Positions 35,084-44,400 of a DNA stretch of 64,000 nt are shown piece by piece. The notes under the pieces are model-generated. The model ran no database searches. It had not been told where the DNA came from and saw only the letters and a program-made list of their open reading frames with translations. The stretch is from Tolypeutes matacus. Taxonomy: Eukaryota > Chordata > Mammalia > Cingulata > Chlamyphoridae. The stretch lies in contig JAKSZT010053764.1 of the NCBI GenBank assembly GCA_026826555.1, forward strand, positions 14,437,206 to 14,501,205. Direction: 5' to 3'. Each line of letters opens with the position of its first letter. Positions within the stretch are counted from its first letter, which is position 1. A program made the position numbers and the translations under genes.

Positions 35084-38000
35084 AACATGTGATATTTTCT
35101 TTCATTATTTGGCAAAGATTATGTTTTTGATATGCTTGATTAATTACTTTTATCATGCTAAGTACTCTTTTTGTTTTAGTTTTGTTTAGGACATTAAAAG
35201 TAGGGATATTAATGATGTTGGAATCAGGTTAAGAATTAATCAATAGATACTCAGTTCCTGAAACAATCTTTCTTCTCATTGATCTAATCCAAGATCCATG
35301 GTTATCCCCAAAAGCAAGATTAACTAGAATGGAGCACCTGTTGCCATAGGCTGACCAGAGAGTCTCACTGCCTTTTGCCTTACCCATTGTACCAGAGAAG
35401 TCCTTCACTTGAAGAACTCTGCCCTGGACTTGAATCTGTGTACCCTGCCTTTCAAAAGGAATCTGGGCCTTCCTTGAGGCACACACAGTCCTAATTCCTG
35501 TGAAAGGGAAGCTGAAAATCCCTGATTTTGGCCTTGCCCTTTAAAGAGAGGCTCTTCTATGGGAAGTATGTCGTTGCATTAACAATTGGAGTCAGGATTA
35601 AGAGGGCCTGTGATACAGAAACTGCCTGTGACTTAAGTAAGCACAATGGGAGCAGGGAAAACATGGAAGAATGAAAGTGGAGTTGTGACAAGAGACCAAG
35701 TTTATACAGCACATCTTGGCCCTGTGATAAAAGAGCTAAAGCCAAATTGTTATAATACCTCAAATCCTGTTTGTTTCCTTTGATATATCTTCCTCCTTTG
35801 GGCTGGAAGGTGGTCAACAGGTACACCTCTTCAGCCAATACCGTGATCTGAGTGTGATGGGGCAACAGCAACTCTTTCAAAAGTGGCCTCACAGAGTAGC
35901 CTTGCCTTAATGAATTTTCCAGAATCTACTTCGTAGGGGTGGACTCACACTGACTGAACTCCAGTCCAATATCTAAAACCAGAATACTAATTTATTTATT
36001 TACAGTGAAATAAATGTCAAGAGGTCCACACACTCACCCCACTGGTCTGGGCATTCTCTTCCTATAGGTTCATTAACTATCCAGGAAACCAAGTAATGTT
36101 GACAAAGTAACTTGGTAAACATAGAATCAAAACAAAGATAATTAGTTTGAAGAGCTTAATAGCATCAGTCTGAAATTACATAATGTATTCATCTCTACAA
36201 TAGGGAGATCTTTAGGCCATATATGTCAAATCCCTGGGCAAGCGCTCTCTCTTCTTTGCCATCTTCTCAACTGTGCTGTTGTTATTCGAGGCTTCCTTTG
36301 TGATCAACACTCCTTCTAACTGACATAGACTTTCTTTTGATATATTAGAAGTTTCAGTAAGTTTTCTGTATGATATTATATACAAGAGAGATATTCTTTC
36401 TTACACAGAAAATTTCTTGCATGTTGGTTTTACACGTTTAACCCTCAGACAAAAAGTCTTACTTCTTTTATTCCCAGATTCTTAGAGGATGCCTTATTAT
36501 AGATAGAAGTACTGAAAATGATATCCATTTGTATTACCCTGGACCTTTAGATCATCAGTACTTCATCTTTCTTCCTATGCTTGACACTCTGCAGCCAAGA
36601 GTCAAAGAAAATTAACATCACATCACCAGCTTGTCCCAACCTCTTGTAATGCAATATTCTGTGATGATCTCACAAGGTTATTTGTGAGTCCCTTTATTTT
36701 TCCCTGAAGTTCAAAGGGAGTTTGTGTGATGACCCACATGGGATGATAGAATGGACTTCTATGTAAAAGGCTTCCAGAATAGTAGAGAGAAGAACAAATT
36801 CTGTCATGGAAATTTAATAGGTGGAAGTGGTATGATGGGATGTCAATGATGGGAAAAGGTAAGACTTATGGCTGAAAAGATCAGAAAGAAATAAAGGAGG
36901 ATGGTGGAGCAGGAGTCCGGATGGCCTCAACATACATGCATTCAGGTTTCAAACAACTCATCTTTTTGTTCTTTATATAGAGATTGGTAATCCTAACCTG
37001 TCTTTCATGCCAAACTTGGATATACACATCTCAGGGACAAATGACTTCTCTGAGTCACCTCCCAGCCAATGATTCCATTTCAGCAGCCTCACTGTATTTG
37101 TGTGCACATTATTTATGCAATTATTCAAGTATTTTATTGCATTTTCCCTATTTTATAAATAAGAGTAAATAAGAAAAATTAAATGGCTGACAGTAGCAAT
37201 AAGAAGTATAGGTCTTATAGGCTAGTTGTGACAAGGAAGGAACTCATCAGGAATGCCAATAGCAGAAAATCATTAACCTGTATTGAATTCTTGCTGAACA
37301 TAAGCCAGCTGATTGTGCATTCAGTGTCAAAGGAAAATAACCAAAAGGAAGAGCATCTACAAAATACTAGAAATATAGTGATGAAGATTATATATAAAAG
37401 GCAAGATGTAATCAGGAATTTTTTAATATTTTTGCCCTTTATGACTGAGATTCTCTTATAAGATTTGTCTGTTGTTCAGCTTTCATACATTTCACTTTCC
37501 TGCATGTTTTCAGGTATATATATTTGAAAGATGTTTTTCAATGTTCTCTGGAAAAGAAAAACAGATTAGCAAAATACCCAGAAGCCTCAAGGCTATATTT
37601 CTGTTAGTGAGCAAAGGCTGAAATATGGGTGAGTCATGTCAAAACTTTCTGCTAGATTCTGCTAGAAGAGCCCTGCCTAAGATGAGGAAAGTGAAGAAAA
37701 ATCTCTGTGAGAGAAGGTATTTCCCCCTTAGCAATGGTGAGCTGATTGTATTAATAAAGGTTAGACACAGTCTCTGCTATCTAGGTAGCCAGATTGCACT
37801 GTGTCTCAGGAAACATGCTCATAGCAGGAGACACAAGTCAAACAGTGAGCCCCCTCTTAAGAGCTAGTCTCCTAGCCACATTTCACTGATTAACGAGTAC
37901 CTTGGCATCAGAACCTGAAAGTTGAGAGAATGAGAGAAGGTATAACTCCTAAAACAGGCATTACCATCTCTCTGAAGCCTACTTTTATATTTCCCCCATA

Positions 38001-38193
38001 TTATGCACCAAAATCCCAAGATTACCACATCTCAAACTTTGTTCACTTAAGCAAAAGCATAGCATCATCATGAATAGCAGTAGTTATACTCAAAGAGAAT
38101 TCTAGGGAATTAAGGTACAGAGAAGTCAGGTCAAATAGAAGTCGGTTGCCTCCAGACTGAATATCACCTTCTAATTTAGTCTGTATGACTCTC
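35084..38193. other. Unassigned sequence
   Basis: Mostly unique-looking, AT-rich DNA. The stretch 35230-35930 is a little GC-richer and has two minus-strand open stretches (35557-35892 and 35229-35486) in different frames, with no recognisable domain. I could not identify exons, promoters or repeats with confidence. Confidence 0.45.
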
Positions 38194-38318
38194 AAAAAGA
38201 TACGGCTCGGGAAACGGATGTGGCTCAAGAGGTTCGGCGTCCGTCTACCATATGGAGAGACCGGGGTTCGATCCCCGGTACCTCCCGGTAAAAAAAAAAA
38301 AAAAAAAAAAGATACGGC
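38194..38318 (+). mobile_element. Monomeric DAS-like tRNA SINE
   Basis: A 99-bp tRNA-derived SINE at 38207-38305, flanked by AAAAAGATACGGC (38194-38206 and 38306-38318). Pol III signals are well kept: an A-box-like TGGCTCAAGAGG at 38221 and a B box GGTTCGATCCC at 38265-38275, followed by CCTCCCGGTA and an A run of about 20. No T-run terminator is needed in such SINEs. The perfect duplication and clean tail suggest that it is the youngest SINE here. Confidence 0.9.
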
Positions 38319-38389
38319 ATTCCAGTGTTATATTTTGTGACGTTTCATGCACAGGCAACACAACCCATGTTATCATCACTTAACATTTG

Positions 38390-38870
38390 AAGTACATGTT
38401 ACAATAGCAAGTGATGGAGAGGACATGGAGAAATGGGAGCTCTGATATAGCCAGTGAGAATGTAAGTTATCTACAAACACTGAAGAGTTGTTTGACAGTA
38501 TTTATCCAATTCAACAGTGAAAAATCACTACACTTAGACCTCAGATATTTAATGTTGACTGAAGAAAAGAGCAGAATGCTACATATAATACCACTTATCC
38601 AAAGTCTAAATCACGTGGAACAGTATTTTAATGGGTGCATACTTATATAACAAAAGTAGACAACTATGAAAGGGAAGAATGCAAACTGACTTCAAGATGG
38701 TGGTTATCTCTTTGGGAAGAGGGAGAGAAATGAGACTGGAGAGGGGTTGAAAAGGAACTTCAACTGACTATGTAATGTTTTATTTCTTAAGAAATAAAAA
38801 TCTTGAATATGGCAAAATGTCAAGATTTGTTTAAACTGGGTGATGGCAGATTGAGAAAACACATTTACTT
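38390..38870 (+). mobile_element. Old L1 3'-end fragment
   Basis: Blocks GATGGTGGTTATCTC, GGGAAGAGGGAGAGAAATG, TAATGTTTTATTTCTTAAG and GGCAAAATGTCAAGATTTG are typical of old L1M 3' regions; the upstream part has decayed ORF2 C-terminal sequence. Confidence 0.55.
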
Positions 38871-39283
38871 TTACTCCCTCCCAAAACACACTAAAATGAT
38901 AATAAAGGTATTTTTAAGGCATAAATTTAAAAGGAGAAAGAGAATGAGAAAGGAGACAACAGCAAAAAAAATTTGGACACTGGAAAGCAGATGGGTTTTC
39001 TTACTTCAAAAAACTAAGAAAAGGGAATCCAATGCTGACAGCAAGGAACACAGCAAAAACAAACTCAGTTTTCTTTATAGGGCCCCTAAAAAGTTCAGAA
39101 ACTGGCAACAGAATATACTGGAAATAGGCTGAAGTGGGGCTAAAATAGGAGGATGGGTTGAAAGTCTGTTTAAAAGTCAATTAGGCTGCAAATACTCTTG
39201 CTGTCCTGATTCTGTGATAATCAGAGTAGGCTAAGTGCCATATTAGAAACCATGCATGTGTCCCCAGACCAAGTTTTTCGCCC

Positions 39284-39797
39284 TAGGTCTGGTTTTTATT
39301 TATTTATTTTTTTTGTGCCAGCCATTTGCCTTTATTCCTTATTTTGCTGTGGGGTGCTGGGATGCAACATTTAACAGACTGTCAGCAGGGACTGGCCGTG
39401 GGCAGCAGGGGGGCCCCTTCCTGGGCCAGGCTGGCTGTGGTCGGCCCTCTCGGCATCCTCTGCTCTGGAGGGGGAGGGGCTGGGAGGTTCGACTAAATCA
39501 GATTCAAGGCCCCAAGAGCCGCCCCAATGGATCCCAAGATGACGTTGGATGAGAAAGACAGTCCAGCCACTGACTGCAGCGTGGCCACCAGGCCGCCCGT
39601 AGCCACTCCGCCCCCGTTGGCGATGGCCGCTGTGGACATCATCTTGGCAGCTATGGAGGACGCCGCGATTCCGGCTCCGGTGAAGCCCATGGCGCCGAGG
39701 ACCACGGGCGCCGCCCCCACGGCCACCACTCCTCCAATCACAGCTGCAGCAGCTTTGGCTGCGCCCCCTATTGATGGACGGTTAGGTCTGGTTTTTA
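39284..39797 (-). mobile_element. Processed retrocopy of an ISG12/IFI27-family mRNA
   Basis: About 484 bp (39299-39782) flanked by the 15-bp repeat TAGGTCTGGTTTTTA (39284-39298 and 39783-39797). The uninserted sequence is seen at about 23975-23990 in composite SINE copy 1. On the minus strand it has coding sequence, a 3' UTR of about 160 bp, an AATAAA signal (complement at 39331-39336) and an A-rich tail adjoining the left repeat. It is GC-rich, unlike its host SINE. Confidence 0.9.
39493..39782 (-). pseudogene. ISG12/IFI27-like retrocopy coding remnant
   Basis: Interferon-inducible ISG12 proteins are small, very hydrophobic Gly/Ala-rich proteins of mitochondria or the nuclear envelope. The family signature is unmistakable: [40 protein letters not shown] and [14 protein letters not shown]. 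The frame is open from the 5' junction to a TAG at 39493-39495, about 96 codons, with no stop or frameshift. I see no in-frame ATG upstream of the conserved region; an ATA at 39771-39769 sits where one might have been. The end ([10 protein letters not shown]) does not let me choose between IFI27, IFI27L1 and IFI27L2. It is intronless and 5'-truncated, so a pseudogene is likely. Confidence 0.85.
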
Positions 39798-40344
39798 GAA
39801 TGCTAATAAACTAAGCCTGATTTATTATATGACCATCCTCTATGGGAAAAGACTGTAACTTTAGATATCTTTGGTCAACTTTAAGAGATATAGCAGGGAG
39901 ATGGATGTGGCTCAAATGGTTGGGCATCCATCTCCCATATGGAGGGACCTGGGTTCAATCCCCGGGACCTCCCAGTAAAAATTTAACAATAGAAAAATAT
40001 AGAAGACACATGAGCTGCCAGGCCCCATGAGTGGGTGAGTCCCCCAGGCCCCGTGCACAGGTGCACCACCAGGCCCTGCAAGCCATGCAGCAAGATGATG
40101 ATGTAACAAGAGAGTGACACAAGGGAGAGCCAAGACAAGACGCACCAAAAATCCAGGAACTAAGGTGGCACAGGTGGTAGGATGCCTCTTCCCCATATCA
40201 GAGTTTTCGAGGATCGAATCTCAGTGAAGACAGGAGTTGAAGAATGAGACACAGAGAGTTGCCCAGTGAATGGACACAAAAACAGCAAAAACGGGGGGTG
40301 GCAGGGGGGGAATGGATAAAAGTAAATAAATCCTTAAAAAAAAA

Positions 40345-40575
40345 GTATAGGGGAGTAAGATACGGACTATAGTTAGTAGTAATACTTTGACGATGCTCTT
40401 TCATAATTTGTTAACAAATGTTTCACAACAATGCAAAGTATTTGTGGTGGGGTGATGTGTGGGAGCCCTGTGTGTTGTTATGCATGTTTGTTTTGTAAGT
40501 TCACAATGTTTACTGAACACCTAGTTTATGTATGTTCATGAATGAATGACATACTTCAATAAATTGTTTTTTTTT
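40345..40575 (+). repeat. L1 3' UTR fragment
   Basis: Matches the L1-A 3' UTR: ACTATAGTTAGTAGTAATAC, TTTCACAACAATG, GGGGTGATGTG and TTGTTTTGTAAGTTCACAAT, ending in TTCAATAAATTG and a T12/A tail. It lies between the two SINEs of the nested complex. Confidence 0.7.
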
Positions 40576-40590
40576 TTAAAGTCATTTGGA

Positions 40591-40937
40591 GGGGAACAGA
40601 TGTGGTTCAACCAGTTGGGCACCCCCTACCACATGGGGGGGTCCCAGGTTCGGGTCCCGGTTCCTTCTAAAGAAAACGAGCAGACACCCACACCCTGCCA
40701 CAATGAGCTAGATGTCTAAATGAGCAGATGCCACAAGCCAGCAGACGCCATGGCCGGCAGGGAGTGGCTGTGGCTCAGGCCACTGGGCACTTGCCTTCTA
40801 AGTGGGAGGTCCCGGGTTTGGTCCCTGGTGCCTCCTGGAGAAGGTAAGCAAACAAGGAGCAGACAGATGAGAGAACCATGGGGGGGGGGGGTATAAACTG
40901 AAATAAAGCAAATAAGTAAATCTTAAAAAAAAAAAAA
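40591..40937 (+). mobile_element. Dimeric DAS-like SINE
   Basis: Two tRNA-like heads, both with recognisable A and B boxes. The first has GATGTGGTTCAACCAGTTGG and AGGTTCGGGTCCCGG; the second has GTGGCTGTGGCTCAGGCC and GGGTTTGGTCCCTGG. The spacer contains GAGCAGATGCCACAAGCC. It ends with a G10 run, AAATAAAGC and an A17 tail. Its modules differ from those of the composite SINE, so it is a separate subfamily. Confidence 0.8.
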
Positions 40938-40950
40938 AAAAGTCAATTAG

Positions 40951-41399
40951 ATTCCCAGCTTCCAGACCCTTCTGTGCAGCTTGGTGATTGCCCTCCCTTC
41001 CTCAGCGGAGAACTGTAAGCTCCTTCCGTGAAGAAAGTAAAACAGAGGGCTTCTCAGCTAGGAGAAACCAACACAGGAGATATCATACTGAAAACAGGGA
41101 TAAGGGAATTTTACATGTTGAATTCTTAAGCCCTTCCCTCACTTGGTTCCTATAACAATAGGTAGTGAGTCTATTACCACCCAGACATATTATTGGAAAA
41201 ACTTCCTTTGGAGACTCTAACCACCCCAAAATAAAACGCATAAGATCACGACATTGAGGGTTCTCCAACAAAATAGCCCAGAGCCCCTACAATAAAGTGT
41301 GGATCCTACAGACACCACTTGTTTGCCCCAAGGCTTCCCATCAGACCATAGTGCCCCACTCTAAGGCCTGAACAGGCAACTCAGGGAGTTCCCTACATG
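40951..41399. other. Unassigned sequence
   Basis: Resumes the sequence interrupted by the SINE complex. Nothing recognised. Confidence 0.4.
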
Positions 41400-42960
41400 T
41401 CAGGAAAAGCCTTAACAGGAAAGATAAAGATCAAAGTAACTTGGAAGAAAAGGATCTAAACAAGGAAAAGAAAACTTCCAAAGTGTATAATTATTACCCA
41501 CAGAAATAAGAGGAGATAATGCATTCATACAAAAAGACCCGGATGCCATATAAAGAGACATTTTCAAGAACAAACAAAAGCTCTTGGAATTTTTTTTAAC
41601 CTAAAAACTTAATAGAAGGATAGGAAACTGCAAATTGCAAGAAACATGAAAGAAAATTAGAGGCGCAATACAGAAAGCCCAACTTCCAAATAATAGAAGT
41701 CACAGAAAGAAACAGAAATGGGAGGAGAGAAGTTCCAACAAATAAGTCAGGATAATTGATGAGAACTGAAGGAACTATGTTTCCAGACTGAAAGAGCCCA
41801 TCAAGTGCCCAGTAAAATGGATGAAAACAGATTCATTATAAGATGTATTACTGAGTAATTTTAGAACACCAGGTTAAAAAACTACAAGATCGCACAGAAG
41901 AAAAAGAATTCATAAACAAGGATCAGAAATCAAAATAGCTACAGTTTACTCCAGGGGTCAGCAAACTTTTTCTGTAAAGGCCCAGAGAGTAAGTAGTTTA
42001 GGCTTTGCAGGACATACAGGCAGTTGCCTATTTTCTTTATTTTTTTATTAAATAACCCTTTAAAATTATAAAATAAAAATTTAGAAAACCATTCACGGGC
42101 CATACCAAAACAGGCCACAGGCCTGTAGTTTTCCAACCCTAGCCTAATTAATAGCAACATTGGAATCCAGGCGACAGTTGAGAAATGCATTCAAAAGTCA
42201 GAGGGAAATTATTCCTAACCTAGAACTCAATACCTAGCCAAACTATCAATAACGCTAGTCACGTAAGGCCTCAAAAATTTTCCTTTGAATTCCATTTTTC
42301 AGGAAGCTGTTGGGGTATGTGCTCCCCCAAAAAGAGAACAATACATTAGAAAACAAAGTGAAAATGCCATTATGAAATCTAGTATCAAACAAAGGAAAGA
42401 TGAAGGGAATACACAGATGCTAACGAAAAACAATCTTAGGAAGGAACGCATTCCAGATCAAAAACAAGTACAAGTCTCCAGAAGGAATTTCTTCTAAAAG
42501 ATGAAATTAATAGAATGCCTGGTACATCTAAACATATTGAAAGGCCATATAGACAAATAGCTAAGAATTTGGCAGAAAAAAATTTAAATAAAAGACAATT
42601 ATTAACCTCAGTGGAAAGAAAAAATTGTGCGATATAGACAAATGGCTAAGAGTTTTGAGGGGAAAAAACTACTTTGGAAAATAATAGATAATTATTAACC
42701 TCAGGGGAAAGAGAACTTGTGCAGGGAAGGAAAAGAATCACAGGATCCCAAACAGCCAGCTGTGTCTGGCATGTACCTGGTCGGGATATAAGCAACTGCT
42801 ACCTCATCCCTGAAAGGACATGCAGCAGGTTGAGAGAGGGAAGCATGGCAGAGGAGGGAAAGTCAAGGGAACCTAGGTCTTTTTCACATAGTGGGAAGTC
42901 AATAACTAATGCCTAAAACAAATAAGCAAAAAGTTAAACAGCCACACAATAATATTTATT
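41400..42960 (+). mobile_element. Old L1ME/HAL1-type ORF1 region
   Basis: Reads as a decayed L1-type ORF1 region: AGATAAAGATCAAAG, GGAGGAGAGAAGTTCC, AACTCAATACCTAGCC and TTTTTCAGGAAGCTGTTGGG, GTGCTCCCCCAAAAAGAG. It is interrupted by a hAT-type element at 41951-42145. Frames are broken throughout. Confidence 0.5.
41951..42145. mobile_element. hAT-type MER element (MER1/MER20-like)
   Basis: Starts CCAGGGGTCAGCAAACTTTT, continues CTGTAAAGGCCCAGAGAGTA and TTTAGGCTTTGCAGGACATA, and ends CAGGCCACAGGCCTGTAG followed by TTTTCCAACCC, an inverted relative of the start. The family is a non-autonomous hAT-Charlie transposon; the centre is deleted and replaced by A/T-rich sequence. Flanking 8-bp duplications are not evident. 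Confidence 0.7.
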
Positions 42961-43389
42961 AAAGAAAAAAAACAAAAAATAAGCAAGAAACACTAACAGT
43001 GGTTGTCATGGAGTTGAGGAAATAGAAGCAATTTTTCAAAAAAATTTTAAAATAAGGGATGAATAAATGGGTATTCCTTGTATTGATTTGCCAATATATT
43101 TAAATATTTCCTAAATCAAAACTTTCACTTAAAGGAACATTCTTTATATATCAATACAAAGTGCTGTCATATACAGTTTGACTACATCTTCAAAGTTTTA
43201 TCAAAGAATATTGATACAAAATATATACGTATTTTTTTTACTTTTTTGAATAGAAACTGTCATGAGAGAGGCACCCGTTACCCCCTCTGGGAAAGGACTC
43301 TCACAGCATGGGGGCTAGCAGGAGCATACCAACGCCTGCCACCAAAACAGCAGTCCTGGAGCCCCAACCCACTCCCCCAGGTTTGCAGG
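42961..43389. other. Old L1-like and unassigned sequence
   Basis: The first 250 bases (GTGGTTGTCATGGAG, then CCTTGTATTGATTTGCC) resemble an eroded L1 3' region. The remaining GC-richer part (43262-43389) is not recognised; it may be internal sequence of the LTR-like element beside it. Confidence 0.3.
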
Positions 43390-43880
43390 TGTCGGGGTCG
43401 CCAGCGAAAGCATGACTAGCAAATGCACTAGACAGAACATTTACTCACAGAGCAGAGAGAGAGCAAGGTCAGCTTTATTAGTAAGTGCCAGTCCCCCGTG
43501 GCCAGCAAGTGTCAGCCTGTGGCTGACCAGGGGACGTTCTACACACACCCCATCTGTGGCACAGTGGAAGAAAGCTGCTCCCTCCCTGACAGGAACAGAT
43601 AAGGCAGCAGGGATGAACCCCGTGCCGTAAAACTTAAGTTAGCCAGGCTCTCTGCTGTGAATTTTTACTATGTTGGGGGCAAAACGGGAGGAACGTGCCA
43701 GCAGACCACCATCTGCTAGGGGTAAGTTTTAGGACAAGGCACTCCTGAGAAGGGGGTCAGCCCACATTCACCATCCATCCCAGGAGCCAGGCTAACACAT
43801 CTGGTCCTGAGCACAGGGTTTATTTGGGGTGACAGGGAAAGATGACAGGCTGTGCTCAGTCCATTACCACAGAAATATTT
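43390..43880 (-). mobile_element. Retroviral LTR-like element, minus strand
   Basis: Read on the minus strand, TAATAAAGCTGACCTTGC leads into an end GCTTTCGCTGGCGACCCCGA plus CA, the classic R-U5 finish of a retroviral LTR. A TG-type start lies near 43850-43880. It is unrelated to LTR-A to LTR-D. No viral genes were recognised beside it, and no target duplication was found. Confidence 0.55.
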
Positions 43881-44149
43881 ATGGAAACATTATCAATTGA
43901 TTATCAAATCAATAGTCTCAAAGTTTACCAGTCTTATGCTTCTGTTTTTCTCTAATATGCTTTCTCTTCTCTAACATATGTAATCCAATTGGTCCAGGTC
44001 TTTGGGGTCACAGTAAAGAGCCACACACAGATTCCTCACAGCAGGAAACTGTTGCAGGAATAAATAGGAACATAAGGTATGAGAGGAAAGGGCCTCATCA
44101 GCACAGCCACCCTATGCTGTAGGTATCTGTCATATTTTGGCTACCAAGC
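43881..44149. other. Unassigned sequence
   Basis: Nothing recognised. Confidence 0.35.
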
Positions 44150-44400
44150 ATCTGATCCCTTTCCTATATTTGGAAAATTTTTCTCCTTATGAGTCTTTGT
44201 AGAACTCAAAACCTACCTCGATTGTAAGCTGAAAATACCACATGCTCATTTTTCCAGATTCCCTTGTGGAGCTTCTGACCCTGGTCTCCAACCCTCCAAG
44301 CAACTGTCTAAGCTGTCCAATATCCTTTTAATGTAATACTTTCCTGTGTAAATGAGCCAGAATTGATTTCTGTTGCCTGCAACTCAGAATCCTAACTTAC
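44150..44400 (+). mobile_element. Old MLT1-like LTR fragment
   Basis: The end GAGCCAGAATTGATTTCTGT then TGCCTGCAACTCAGAATCCT resembles the 3' end of MLT1J/K-type LTRs (TTTCTGTTGCTTGCAACC, CCTGACT). Upstream is eroded. Confidence 0.35.

Larger units (their letters stand above)
39185..40336 (+). mobile_element. Composite SINE, copy 2 (leader plus two tRNA-like heads)
   Basis: Same modules as at 23881: a leader (39185-39298 and 39798-39892, split by a retrocopy), a first tRNA-like head at about 39900-39977 with GTGGCTCAAATGGTTGGG and B box GGGTTCAATCCCC, a spacer with CCCCATGAGTGGGTGAGTC, a second head at about 40160-40225 (GTGGCACAGGTGGTAGGA, GAGGATCGAATCTC), a shared tail region (GCCCAGTGAATGGACACAAA) and an A run ending near 40340. 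This copy keeps the full first head, which copy 1 has lost in part. Confidence 0.75.
39172..40950 (+). mobile_element. Nested SINE complex bounded by one target sequence
   Basis: The 13-bp sequence AAAAGTCAATTAG occurs at both edges (39172-39184 and 40938-40950). A diverged copy, AAAGTCATTTGGA, lies inside at 40578-40590. Between them are a composite SINE with an inserted retrocopy, an L1 3'-end piece and a second dimeric SINE with its own A tail. Confidence 0.75.

Noticed and set aside
34903..35085. A 60-codon plus-strand frame with a Lys run
   Set aside because: It arises from translating the A27 run antisense to the TFAM retrocopy leader.
35229..35892. A possible unknown gene on the minus strand
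   Set aside because: The two open stretches are in different frames, with no domain, splice context or promoter visible; an eroded LTR or unique DNA is as likely.
38207..38305. A functional tRNA gene
   Set aside because: Despite good A and B boxes it has a degenerate acceptor end, a poly(A) tail and a direct target duplication, so it is a SINE.
39527..39814. A 95-codon plus-strand open frame rich in Ala and Pro
   Set aside because: It is the reverse-strand shadow of the ISG12-like coding sequence.
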